Positions 6,661-12,199 of a DNA stretch of 12,199 nt are shown in pieces. The position numbers and the translations under genes are program-made. Source of the stretch: Fibrobacter succinogenes (GTDB taxonomy: Bacteria; Fibrobacterota; Fibrobacteria; Fibrobacterales; CADBQJ01); contig CADBQJ010000169.1 of NCBI GenBank assembly GCA_902796785.1, forward strand, positions 1 through 12,199, written 5' to 3'. The notes under the pieces are model-generated. The model did not search any database. It worked only from the letters and a program-made list of their open reading frames with translations, and was not told the DNA's origin. Position 1 is the first letter of the stretch. Every line of letters starts with the position of its first letter.

Positions 6661-8468
6661 TCGGAAACGGACGCGTTCTTCGCATGATTCTCGCCGTGCT
6701 GCTTTTCTGCGCGGCGGCGGAGGCGCGCCTGACCTTCGAGACGGACCCCGAGCGGGTGGAGCAGGGGAGCGAGTTCGACTTCTCGCTGGTCATCCCGACG
6801 AACGAGCTTCCCGAGTCCTTCAACTTCCCCGAGATCGAATACGCCGAGGGGACGCTGGAGCACGTCTCCAGCCGCACCGAGGACGAGACGCGGCGCGACT
6901 TCTTCTTCGGCGCCTTCAAGGTGAGGAAGTTCACCTTCCGCATGAAGGCGCTGCGCGACGGCGCGCACAGGGTGGCCGTCTTCTGGAACATCGAGGGGAC
7001 GCGTCGCGCGCTGGGCAGCGTGACGGTGGCCGTGCGGCGCAACCTCGACGCCCCGGGCCTTTCCGCCCGCGCGTCGGTCGACCGCAGGAGCCTGTGGGAA
7101 GGGGAGCAGTTCACGCTGACCGTCCATCTCAACGCCTACCAGAACTTCCTCCAGCTCACGGGCGCCGCGGGACTCGACTTCGGCTCCTCCTTCTGGGGCG
7201 CGCTCGACGACGACGCCGGGTTCGCCTTCGAGCGGGCGAAGAAGCCGGGCGACGTGGTGGCCACGGCCCGCGCGCAGGCCTCCCTCGCCCCCGTGAAGGG
7301 CGGCCGGCTGGAGATCCCCTCCATGCGCTTCACCTACATGAAGCAGGGGCGCCCCGAGCGCAAGGTGGAGGAGAAGAAGGTGGGCGGCATGACCATGCGC
7401 TCCGAGTCGATCCGGCAGGAGCCGCAGGAGGCCGTCGCCGTCACCGCGCCGGTGGTCGTGGACGTGAAGCCCCTCCCCGAGGAGGGGCGCCCGATGCACT
7501 TCTCCGGGCTGGTCGGCAACTACACGATGAACGTGAAGCTGAGCGCCGACTCCACCAGGCTCGGCTCTCCCGTCACGCTGGAGGTGAAGATCGCCGGCGA
7601 CGGGCGGCCGGGCGCCGCGCCGCGCGTGCGCATGCCCGACCTCTCCGAGTTCCGCTCCGTGCCGCCCGAGGAGAACCTCTCCGTCAGCGCGGGCAAGGGA
7701 AGGAAGAAGACCACGTGGACGGGCCGCTGGTTCCTCTATCCGCGCCGCACGGGCGAGTTCGCGATCGCGCCGGTCGTCTTCTCCTACTTCGATCCGCGCG
7801 CCGGAAGCTACCGCGTCCTCGAAAGCCCCGAGCTGAAGCTGAAGGTGGGGCGCGAGGCCGAAGCCGCCGTCGCGGAGGAATCCGCGGACCTCTCTTCGCC
7901 TTCGGGCCCCGCTCCGGCGAACGCGCCCAAGCGCGAGATCAAGGCGCTCGGCTCCGACATCCGCTACATCGCCGTCGACGGGGAGAACCTCCGCGACGGC
8001 GAGAGGTTCGCCTACCGCAACCCGCTCTGGTGGCTGCTGCTGGCCCTCGGCGCGCTGCTCCCGCTCGTTCTCCTGGGGCTCCGCCGCCTGGTCCGGTCCT
8101 TCCTCTCCGACCCCGACCGCGTACGCCGGTCGCGCGCCCGCCGCGGCGCCTCCGCCGCGCTCCGCTCCGCGCGCGAGGCCCTCGCCGCCGGGAACTCCGG
8201 GAAATTCCACGACGCCGTCGAGGAGGCCCTGCGCAACGCGCTTTCGCAGGCGCTGCGCCGCGAGCCGCGCGGGATGACCCGCGCGGAGCTCGCCGAAGCC
8301 CTCGTGGCCCGCGGGCTTTCCGGCGAGCAGGCCGCCGAAGCGCTCGGCGTGCTGGACGACTGCGACCGGGCGCGCTTCGGCGGCCTCGCGGCGCGGGAGG
8401 GCTCGCTGCCGGAGGAACTGGAACGCGCGGAACGCGCCCTCGAGGCGCTCTGGAGGGTCCGTTCGTGA
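6657..8468 (+). CDS. batD: BatD-type oxygen-tolerance membrane protein
   Basis: A 603-residue protein matching BatD. It has a signal peptide (about 1-23, ending AAAEA), a large periplasmic region of several beta-sandwich domains (24-400; RASVDRRSLWEGEQFTLTVHL at 138-158, FSGLVGNYTMNVKLSA at 282-297 followed by LGSPVTLEVKIAGDG at 302-316), one membrane segment (457-476, PLWWLLLALGALLPLVLLGL) and a helical cytoplasmic tail (497-603). The FSG-VGN-Y/F segment before a Gly-rich beta domain is characteristic of the family. The GTG start is preferred to ATG 6684: GGAGG at 6643-6647 lies 9 nt upstream and GTG overlaps the previous stop as GTGA. A second GTGA overlap joins it to batE. Confidence 0.9.
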   Translation: MIGNGRVLRMILAVLLFCAAAEARLTFETDPERVEQGSEFDFSLVIPTNELPESFNFPEIEYAEGTLEHVSSRTEDETRRDFFFGAFKVRKFTFRMKALRDGAHRVAVFWNIEGTRRALGSVTVAVRRNLDAPGLSARASVDRRSLWEGEQFTLTVHLNAYQNFLQLTGAAGLDFGSSFWGALDDDAGFAFERAKKPGDVVATARAQASLAPVKGGRLEIPSMRFTYMKQGRPERKVEEKKVGGMTMRSESIRQEPQEAVAVTAPVVVDVKPLPEEGRPMHFSGLVGNYTMNVKLSADSTRLGSPVTLEVKIAGDGRPGAAPRVRMPDLSEFRSVPPEENLSVSAGKGRKKTTWTGRWFLYPRRTGEFAIAPVVFSYFDPRAGSYRVLESPELKLKVGREAEAAVAEESADLSSPSGPAPANAPKREIKALGSDIRYIAVDGENLRDGERFAYRNPLWWLLLALGALLPLVLLGLRRLVRSFLSDPDRVRRSRARRGASAALRSAREALAAGNSGKFHDAVEEALRNALSQALRREPRGMTRAELAEALVARGLSGEQAAEALGVLDDCDRARFGGLAAREGSLPEELERAERALEALWRVRS

Positions 8469-9259
8469 AAACGCGCCTCGCCATCGTCCTCCTCCTCGCG
8501 ACGCTCCTCCCCGCCGGAGCGCACGCCGCCCCGAACGGCGCTCCGGCGGAATGCGCCGCCGCCTTCGCGCGGGGGAACGAGGCCTACGCGGCGGGCAGGT
8601 GGGACGAGGCGCGCCTCTCCTGGGAGAAGTGCCTCGACCTGGGCGTCCGCGACAGGCGGGTCTACTACAACCTTCGCAACGCCCACTTCCGCCTGGGCGA
8701 GACGGGCTGGGCCATCCTCCACTACGAGAAGGCGCTCCGCATCGACCCCGCCGACGCCGACGCCCGCGCGAACCTGGAGCTGGCGCGCTCCAAGCGGGCC
8801 GACCTCCGCCCCGCGCGGGAGAGCGACCCGGTCTTCGAGAAGCTCTGGGCCCTCCATTCCCGCCTCTCCGTCCCGCTCGGGCTCGACGCGCTGCTCGCGC
8901 TCTCCTTCCTCTTCGGCGCGGGGCTTTCGCTGGCCGTCCTCTTCCGCGGGCGCGTCCGGCACTGCGGCGCGGCGCTCGCCGCCGTCGCCTTCCTCGCGGC
9001 GATTCCGGTCGCGCTCAGCACGGGATACAAGATCTGGGCCGACGAATTCGACGCCAGGGGCGTGGTCCTCGAATCGGCCGTGGACCTCCGCAGCGGCCCC
9101 TCCTCCCGCGACCAGGTGCTGGCCACGCTCCATTCCGGCACCGACCTCGAGGTCCGGTCGAAGACGGGCGAATGGTTCCTGGTGCGCGCGGGCGACGACC
9201 TGGAGGGCTATCTGCCGGCGCGCAGCCTCGGCCTGGTGAACGAGGACGCGCTCCGCTGA
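8465..9259 (+). CDS. batE: BatE-type protein: TPR, two membrane segments, bacterial SH3
   Basis: A 264-residue protein with the BatE domain order. A signal peptide (1-22) is followed by TPR units (about 33-107; RGNEAYAAGRWDEARLSWE and YYNLRNAHFRLGETGWAILH), two hydrophobic segments (138-160 and 168-185) and a C-terminal bacterial SH3 domain (198-257; VDLRSGPSSRDQVLATLHSG and EWFLVRAGDDLEGYLP). The TPR YYNLRNAHF carries Arg where Gly is usual. The GTG start overlaps the batD stop (GTGA) and has GGAGGG at 8452-8457, 7 nt upstream. It is the last coupled gene of the operon. The SH3 domain probably faces the periplasm and could bind peptidoglycan or protein partners; that is inference. Confidence 0.9.
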   Translation: MKTRLAIVLLLATLLPAGAHAAPNGAPAECAAAFARGNEAYAAGRWDEARLSWEKCLDLGVRDRRVYYNLRNAHFRLGETGWAILHYEKALRIDPADADARANLELARSKRADLRPARESDPVFEKLWALHSRLSVPLGLDALLALSFLFGAGLSLAVLFRGRVRHCGAALAAVAFLAAIPVALSTGYKIWADEFDARGVVLESAVDLRSGPSSRDQVLATLHSGTDLEVRSKTGEWFLVRAGDDLEGYLPARSLGLVNEDALR

Positions 9260-9265
9260 ATGAAT

Positions 9266-9274
9266 GTATCTTTC
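9266..9274 (+). promoter_or_regulatory. Candidate -10 element for a leaderless transcript
   Basis: GTATCTTTC sits 5 nt before the ATG at 9280. Its hexamer TATCTT (9267-9272) is followed by 7 nt and then the A of ATG, the distance expected between a -10 box and the transcription start. No Shine-Dalgarno precedes this ATG. The same nine bases at the same distance occur before the gene at 11657. No TTGACA-like -35 is visible, and the element lies in the last bases of the upstream operon region. Confidence 0.45.
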
Positions 9275-9308
9275 CGGACATGGACAACGGATCCCGACCG
9301 GAAAAGAT
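9268..9308 (+). promoter_or_regulatory. Inverted repeat enclosing a start codon
   Basis: ATCTTTCCGG (9268-9277) pairs with CCGGAAAAGAT (9298-9308) with one bulged base; the 20-nt loop holds the ATG at 9280. It could act as an operator, for example for the small possible DNA-binding protein it precedes, or as an RNA hairpin controlling translation. There is no T-run after it, so it is not a typical terminator. It overlaps the candidate -10 element. Confidence 0.35.
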
Positions 9309-9549
9309 CGAACGCAACCTGGGCGAGCAGCCCATCGCCGCGAAAATGGCCGAACTCGGCCTCTCGACGCACGACGTGGTCTCCGCGTGGCCCGCGCAGC
9401 TCAGCCACAAGTCCGTCTCGATGGCGTGCAAGGGCCGCCGCCTCACCAAGCACATGCAGGGCGTGATCGTCACGGCGTTCAACAACGCCGCGCGCGCGGT
9501 CAAGCCCGACTGGACCGACCTCTCCAAGGCCGACCTCTTCGACTACTGA
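9280..9549 (+). CDS. Small unrecognised protein with a possible helix-turn-helix
   Basis: An 89-residue protein of no family I can name firmly. The core AAKMAELGLSTHDVVSAW (20-37) followed by LSHKSVSMACKGRRLT (41-56) and a helix (KHMQGVIVTAFNNAAR, 57-72) has the spacing of a Cro/XRE-like helix-turn-helix, with KGRRLT after the possible recognition helix. It ends in an acidic tail, ADLFDY. I have an impression of similar small proteins in PVC bacteria but cannot confirm it. ATG 9280 is the first sensible start in this frame; there is no Shine-Dalgarno, but a -10-like box lies at leaderless spacing. The gene starts 20 bp after the batE stop and is followed after 11 bp by the GNAT gene. DNA binding is inference only. 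Confidence 0.75.
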   Translation: MDNGSRPEKIERNLGEQPIAAKMAELGLSTHDVVSAWPAQLSHKSVSMACKGRRLTKHMQGVIVTAFNNAARAVKPDWTDLSKADLFDY

Positions 9550-9560
9550 CCGGAGGCGGG

Positions 9561-10034
9561 ATGAGCGAGCAGCCCGAAATCGAAATCGCCCCGATGGCCG
9601 AATCCGACGTGGAATCGGCTTCGCTGTTCGCCAACAACAACTTCCGCGACTCGCTCGCCATCTTCTACAACGACGAAGGGGTGGAGCAGTTCCACGACTC
9701 GGTGAGCGACATGGCCATCTCCGAGCGGATGCACCAGCACTCCAACTTCTTCCTCGTGCGCAGCGAAGGGCGGCTGGTGGGCTTCTTCGAGCTCTACCGC
9801 ATCCGCCACATCGAGCTGCTGCTGCTGGAGCGCGGCTTCGCCAACGAGCGGACCGTGGCGCGGATCGTGGAGTTCATCCGGGCGTTCGTCGACGAGCGCG
9901 AGTTCGACCACCACATGGCCATCTACGCCGCCCCCGTCGGCTACCCGCTCTTCCGCCAGCTCGGCTTCACCGCGACGGGCGAGGAGCAGGTCTACTGCGG
10001 CGGCATCTGCTCTTTGATGAAGCTGACTTGGTGA
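9561..10034 (+). CDS. GNAT-family N-acetyltransferase
   Basis: A 157-residue protein with the GNAT layout. Beta strands IEIAPMAESDVES (7-19) and FFLVRSEGRLVGFFELYRI (63-81) are followed by a core strand IELLLLE (84-90), a helix (ERTVARIVEFIRAFVDE, 96-112) and the C-terminal GYPLFRQLGFTATGEEQVYCGG (127-148), where a Y/F-x-x-LGF segment is typical. The acetyl-CoA loop after strand 4 (RGFANERT, 91-98) departs from the usual Q/R-x-x-G-x-G/A pattern, so activity is not assured. Substrate unknown. The start has GGAGG at 9552-9556, close to ATG, and lies 11 bp after the small upstream gene, so the two are probably co-transcribed. A 7-bp tandem array begins 5 nt after its stop. Confidence 0.85.
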   Translation: MSEQPEIEIAPMAESDVESASLFANNNFRDSLAIFYNDEGVEQFHDSVSDMAISERMHQHSNFFLVRSEGRLVGFFELYRIRHIELLLLERGFANERTVARIVEFIRAFVDEREFDHHMAIYAAPVGYPLFRQLGFTATGEEQVYCGGICSLMKLTW

Positions 10035-10038
10035 AACA

Positions 10039-10073
10039 GGGATTAGGGATCAGGGATCAGGGATCAGGGGTTA
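10039..10073. repeat. Tandem heptamer array, five units
   Basis: Five 7-bp units in exact register: GGGATTA, three copies of GGGATCA, then GGGGTTA. The array begins 5 nt after the stop codon of the GNAT gene. It recalls the short tandemly repeated heptanucleotides known from cyanobacterial genomes, but the family here is not one I can identify. Confidence 0.9.
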
Positions 10074-10094
10074 GTGCGGATAGTGGCCGTCGGC

Positions 10095-10136
10095 GACAAA
10101 AAGAAGGGCTCCTTTCCGGATCCCCTTTCTTTTGTC
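10095..10136. terminator. Bidirectional terminator-like hairpin between convergent genes
   Basis: Left arm GACAAAAAGAAGGG (10095-10108) pairs with right arm CCCTTTCTTTTGTC (10123-10136) at 12 of 14 positions, with a 14-nt loop. The arms carry A-rich and T-rich runs, so on either strand the 3' arm ends in a T-rich stretch. The position midway between the convergent GNAT and phosphofructokinase genes fits termination of both. No long T-run follows the stem on either strand. Confidence 0.65.
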
Positions 10137-10160
10137 AAGCGCGCGCGGATTGTACGCACT

Positions 10161-10181
10161 GAGACCTGAGACCTGAGACCT
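10161..10181. repeat. Tandem heptamer array, three units, overlapping a stop codon
   Basis: Three perfect copies of GAGACCT. Read on the minus strand, the array begins within the TAG stop of the phosphofructokinase gene (10180-10182) and continues downstream of it as AGGTCTC units. Its sequence is unrelated to the array at 10039, but the unit length is the same. Confidence 0.9.
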
Positions 10182-11541
10182 ACTCGCTGGCCTCGCCGTG
10201 GAAATAGTAGTTCTGGCGAGTGGAGCTGAGGACCGCCTGCCAGAAGGGGCCGTCGGGGTCGATCTTCTTGCGTTCGATGGTGGCCATGCGGCAGGGGACC
10301 AGCACCGGGGCGTCGTCCCACTGGCTGACGATGCAGTTGGTGCGCCCGGCCATGGCGGCGTGGACGGCGTTGACCGCCAGCAGGTTGCAGAGGATGGCGT
10401 CGGTGCCGTGCGCCGGCACGCTGCGGATGGAGTAGGAGGGGTCGAAGTACTTGACGTGCACTTCCTTGCCGATGGCGGCGAAGTGCGCGTTGATGCGGGA
10501 GACGAGGAACTCGCCGATGTCCTTCTTGAGGACGTTGCCGGAGGCGTCGCGCTTCTCCTCGCCGGCGATCAGCTCCTGTCCGGCCCCTTCGGCCACCACG
10601 ATCACCATGTGCGTCTTGCCGGTGGCCCAGCGCCGTTCGATGGCGCGCAGCAGCCCGTTCTCGCCGTCGAGCGTGAAGGGGACCTCGGGCACCAGGCAGA
10701 GGTTGACCACCGTGTTGGCCATCGACGCGTAGGCCGCGATGAAGCCGGAGTCGCGCCCCATCAGCTTGACCAGCCCGATGCCGTTGTGCGCCCCCTTGGC
10801 CTCGATGTGCGCCGAGGAGAGGACGTCGAAGGTCTCGTAGACGGCGGTCTCGAAGCCGAAGGAGCGGTCGATGAACTGCAGGTCGTTGTCGACCGTCTTG
10901 GGCACGCCGACCACGGAGATGGCCAGGTTGCGCGCCTTGATCTCCTCGACGATCTTCTGGGCGCCGCGCAGGGTGCCGTCGCCGCCGATCGTGAAGAGCA
11001 TGTTGATGTTCATCCGCTGGAGTGTGTCGACCATCGCCTTCACGTCCTGCTCGCCGCGGGAGGAGCCCAGGATGGTCCCGCCGATTTCGTGGATGTCGTC
11101 CACCACGTCGGGGTCCAGCTGGATCGGCGGATGGTGGAACCCGGGGACCAGCCCCAGGTAGCCGTAGCGGATGCCGTAGATGGTGCGCACGCCGTAGTCG
11201 AACCAGAGCGAGCGGACCAGCCCCTTGATGACGTTGTTCAGCCCGGGGCAGAGGCCGCCGCAGGTGACGATGGCCGCGCGGGCCCACATGGGGTCGTGGT
11301 AGATTTTGGCGTGGGGGCCGGCCAGCTCGAGAGACGGGGTCTTGCCGTACCTGGCGAAGTGCTCCTTGAGGACGGCCTCGTCGCGGGTCAGCAGCACCCG
11401 CTGGCCGTTCACGTATCCGCCGGCCTTGCCGGCGACGCGCATCGAGGTGGCGGCGAGGGGGGAGTCGAGAAGGCATTCGCCCACGGTCTCGACGTCGAAG
11501 TCGTACCGGTCGGGATGTTCGATGACCTCGCGGAAACCCAT
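10180..11541 (-). CDS. 6-phosphofructokinase, group III type, probably ATP-dependent
   Basis: A 453-residue phosphofructokinase phosphorylating fructose 6-phosphate to fructose 1,6-bisphosphate in glycolysis, cytoplasmic. Motifs: GGLCPGLNNVI (95-105), GGDGTLRGA (186-194), PKTVDND (214-220, holding the catalytic Asp), MGRDSGFIA (261-269) and DPSYSIRSVPAHGTDA (367-382). The N-terminal extension of about 90 residues before the nucleotide loop is typical of the long PPi/ATP group, not E. coli PfkA (about 320 residues). Gly in GGDG favours ATP, while Lys in PKTVDND is the residue of PPi enzymes; the same mixture occurs in ATP-using trypanosomal PFK. The start is ATG at 11541-11539, with an AGAGG Shine-Dalgarno 5-6 nt upstream. 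The frame stays open beyond it into the divergent neighbour, which is not coding on this strand. Confidence 0.93.
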   Translation of the reverse strand: MGFREVIEHPDRYDFDVETVGECLLDSPLAATSMRVAGKAGGYVNGQRVLLTRDEAVLKEHFARYGKTPSLELAGPHAKIYHDPMWARAAIVTCGGLCPGLNNVIKGLVRSLWFDYGVRTIYGIRYGYLGLVPGFHHPPIQLDPDVVDDIHEIGGTILGSSRGEQDVKAMVDTLQRMNINMLFTIGGDGTLRGAQKIVEEIKARNLAISVVGVPKTVDNDLQFIDRSFGFETAVYETFDVLSSAHIEAKGAHNGIGLVKLMGRDSGFIAAYASMANTVVNLCLVPEVPFTLDGENGLLRAIERRWATGKTHMVIVVAEGAGQELIAGEEKRDASGNVLKKDIGEFLVSRINAHFAAIGKEVHVKYFDPSYSIRSVPAHGTDAILCNLLAVNAVHAAMAGRTNCIVSQWDDAPVLVPCRMATIERKKIDPDGPFWQAVLSSTRQNYYFHGEASE

Positions 11542-11564
11542 CTGGACCTCTGAAAAACGGCGGC

Positions 11565-11580
11565 CGGGGGCATTTCCCCG
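11565..11580. promoter_or_regulatory. Small inverted repeat upstream of the phosphofructokinase gene
   Basis: CGGGG (11565-11569) and CCCCG (11576-11580) flank a 6-nt loop about 24 nt upstream of the phosphofructokinase start. Five G-C pairs are easily produced by chance in such GC-rich DNA. It could lie in the 5' untranslated leader. No further function is claimed. Confidence 0.25.
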
Positions 11581-11592
11581 CCATGACCCGGT

Positions 11593-11598
11593 AAAATA
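11593..11598 (-). promoter_or_regulatory. Weak candidate -10 box for the phosphofructokinase gene
   Basis: The minus strand reads TATTTT here, in the only A+T-rich stretch of the divergent intergenic region (11591-11606), about 52 nt upstream of the start codon. That gives room for a leader carrying the AGAGG ribosome site. No recognisable -35 box is present at the normal spacing, so this rests on base composition and position only. Confidence 0.25.
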
Positions 11599-11617
11599 CG
11601 AAAATGAGGGGGTCCGC

Positions 11618-11635
11618 GGGGCCGAAGAGGGCCCC
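11618..11635. promoter_or_regulatory. Perfect inverted repeat in the divergent promoter region
   Basis: GGGGCC (11618-11623) and GGCCCC (11630-11635) enclose the 6-nt loop GAAGAG. It lies just upstream of the candidate -10 box of the + strand gene, where a -35 box or an operator would be. It may be a protein-binding site, or a chance G+C palindrome. Confidence 0.35.
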
Positions 11636-11642
11636 GAATTGG

Positions 11643-11651
11643 GTATCTTTC
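11643..11651 (+). promoter_or_regulatory. Candidate -10 element for a leaderless transcript
   Basis: GTATCTTTC lies 5 nt before the ATG at 11657, exactly as at 9266-9274 before the gene at 9280. TATCTT (11644-11649) is 7 nt from the A of ATG, the usual -10 to transcription-start distance. No Shine-Dalgarno is present between it and the start codon. There is no clear -35 box; the GGGGCC palindrome occupies that area. Confidence 0.5.
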
Positions 11652-11656
11652 GCTTC

Positions 11657-12199
11657 ATGAACAAGATCGTCTCCAAAAAACAGCTTTCCGAAAAGGTCTG
11701 GCAGATGGAAATCGAGGCTCCCCTGATCGCCGCGGAGCGAAAGGCGGGGCAGTTCATCATCCTCCAGACCGACGCCGAACGCGGGGAACGCATCCCCCTC
11801 ACCATCGCCGACGCCTCCGAGGAACGCGGCACGATCGTCCTGATCTTCCAGGTGGTGGGCAAGACGACCGAGGAACTCTCCCGCTTCGCCGAAGGGGACG
11901 AGCTGCCCGTGCTGGTCGGCCCGCTCGGCCGTCCGACGCACATCGAGAACTTCGGCCACGTGGCCTGCGTGGGCGGCGGCATCGGCATCGCCCCCCTGCA
12001 CCCCATCGTCCAGGCGCTCAAGGCCGCCGGCAACAGGCTGACCGTGATCAGCGGCGCGCGCTCCAAGGACCTCCTGATCCTCCAGGACGAGATGGAGGCG
12101 CTGGCCGACCGCCACATCGTGGTGACCGACGACGGCACCGCGGGCCGCCAGGGCCGCGTGACCGACCCGCTCAAGGAGCTCTGCGAGCTGCCCGAGGGC
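11657..12199 (+). CDS. SudB/NfnA-type FAD/NAD-binding subunit, 5' part
   Basis: The first 181 residues of a protein running off the right edge; family members are about 280 residues. It matches the sulfide dehydrogenase/ferredoxin-NADP+ reductase alpha subunit family, which resembles the electron-transfer subunit of dihydroorotate dehydrogenase. Visible: N-terminus MNKIVSKKQLSEKV, the flavin-binding RIPLTIAD (45-52), VGPLGRPTHIENFG (87-100), the nucleotide loop CVGGGIGIAPLHPIVQALKA (104-123) and VTDDGTAGRQG (156-166). The cysteine motif for the 2Fe-2S cluster expected near the C-terminus is outside the window. The usual partner, a glutamate-synthase-like GltA/SudA/NfnB subunit, would be expected just downstream. 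The role would be transfer of electrons between NAD(P)H and ferredoxin; which activity applies cannot be told. Confidence 0.92.
   Translation, partial: MNKIVSKKQLSEKVWQMEIEAPLIAAERKAGQFIILQTDAERGERIPLTIADASEERGTIVLIFQVVGKTTEELSRFAEGDELPVLVGPLGRPTHIENFGHVACVGGGIGIAPLHPIVQALKAAGNRLTVISGARSKDLLILQDEMEALADRHIVVTDDGTAGRQGRVTDPLKELCELPEG

Noticed and set aside
9268..9308. Rho-independent terminator for the Bat operon
   Set aside because: The hairpin has a 20-nt loop containing a start codon and is not followed by a T-run.
9260..9466. 68-codon plus-strand frame starting directly after the batE stop
   Set aside because: Its product is low-complexity Ser/Arg/Pro and it overlaps the better 89-residue frame, which has an even, helical composition.
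10039..10181. CRISPR array or telomere-like repeat
   Set aside because: The units are contiguous 7-mers with no spacers, there are only three to five copies, and they lie inside an ordinary convergent gene pair.
10064..12115. Minus-strand open frame of 683 codons and plus-strand open frame 10198-11553 (451 codons) over the phosphofructokinase gene
   Set aside because: Both are shadow frames of a gene with all its catalytic motifs in frame; neither shows a domain or a ribosome site.

Overview
The window is very GC-rich (about 70% by eye) and gene-dense, with almost no non-coding DNA apart from two short intergenic regions (10035-10179 and 11542-11656). The gene set points to a high-GC Gram-negative bacterium. 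It has a MoxR/Bat aerotolerance-type operon, a group-III-like phosphofructokinase and a SudB/NfnA-type flavoprotein. The best guess is the PVC side (Kiritimatiellota, Lentisphaerota or Verrucomicrobiota). That is an inference from gene content and protein style; no rRNA or marker gene is present to fix the taxon.

Region 1 (2-9259, + strand) is one operon of nine genes: a truncated gene at the left edge, then moxR, a DUF58 gene, a small BatD/DUF4381-like membrane protein, batA, batB, a TPR gene, a batC-like gene, batD and batE. Six of the eight complete gene-gene junctions within moxR-batE and its left neighbour are 4-bp ATGA or GTGA overlaps, plus one 4-bp overlap at the left edge counted among them in the findings; one is a 14-bp overlap and one is a 3-bp gap. 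Translation is therefore probably coupled along the chain. Known family logic: the MoxR AAA+ ATPase acts with von Willebrand A (VWA) proteins in maturation or stress tolerance. DUF58, BatA and BatB supply three VWA/MIDAS domains, BatD and the small BatD-like protein supply periplasmic domains plus cytoplasmic helical tails, and the TPR proteins supply protein-protein scaffolds. The biochemical function of Bat systems is still poorly defined.

Region 2 (9280-10034, +) holds an 89-residue unrecognised protein with a possible helix-turn-helix and a GNAT acetyltransferase. The small gene seems to have its own promoter inside the end of batE.

Region 3 (10035-10179) is a convergent intergenic region. 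A bidirectional terminator-like hairpin sits between two different 7-bp tandem arrays, each beginning at or within a few bases of a stop codon.

Region 4 (10180-11541, -) is a 6-phosphofructokinase. It is divergent from Region 5 (11657 to the right edge, +), the N-terminal 181 residues of a SudB/NfnA-type FAD/NAD-binding subunit.

The most unexpected signal is a shared element, GTATCTTTC followed by exactly 5 nt and ATG, upstream of both + strand genes that lack a Shine-Dalgarno and are not coupled to an upstream gene (9280 and 11657). Its spacing fits a -10 box that would place transcription start on the A of the ATG, that is, leaderless mRNA.
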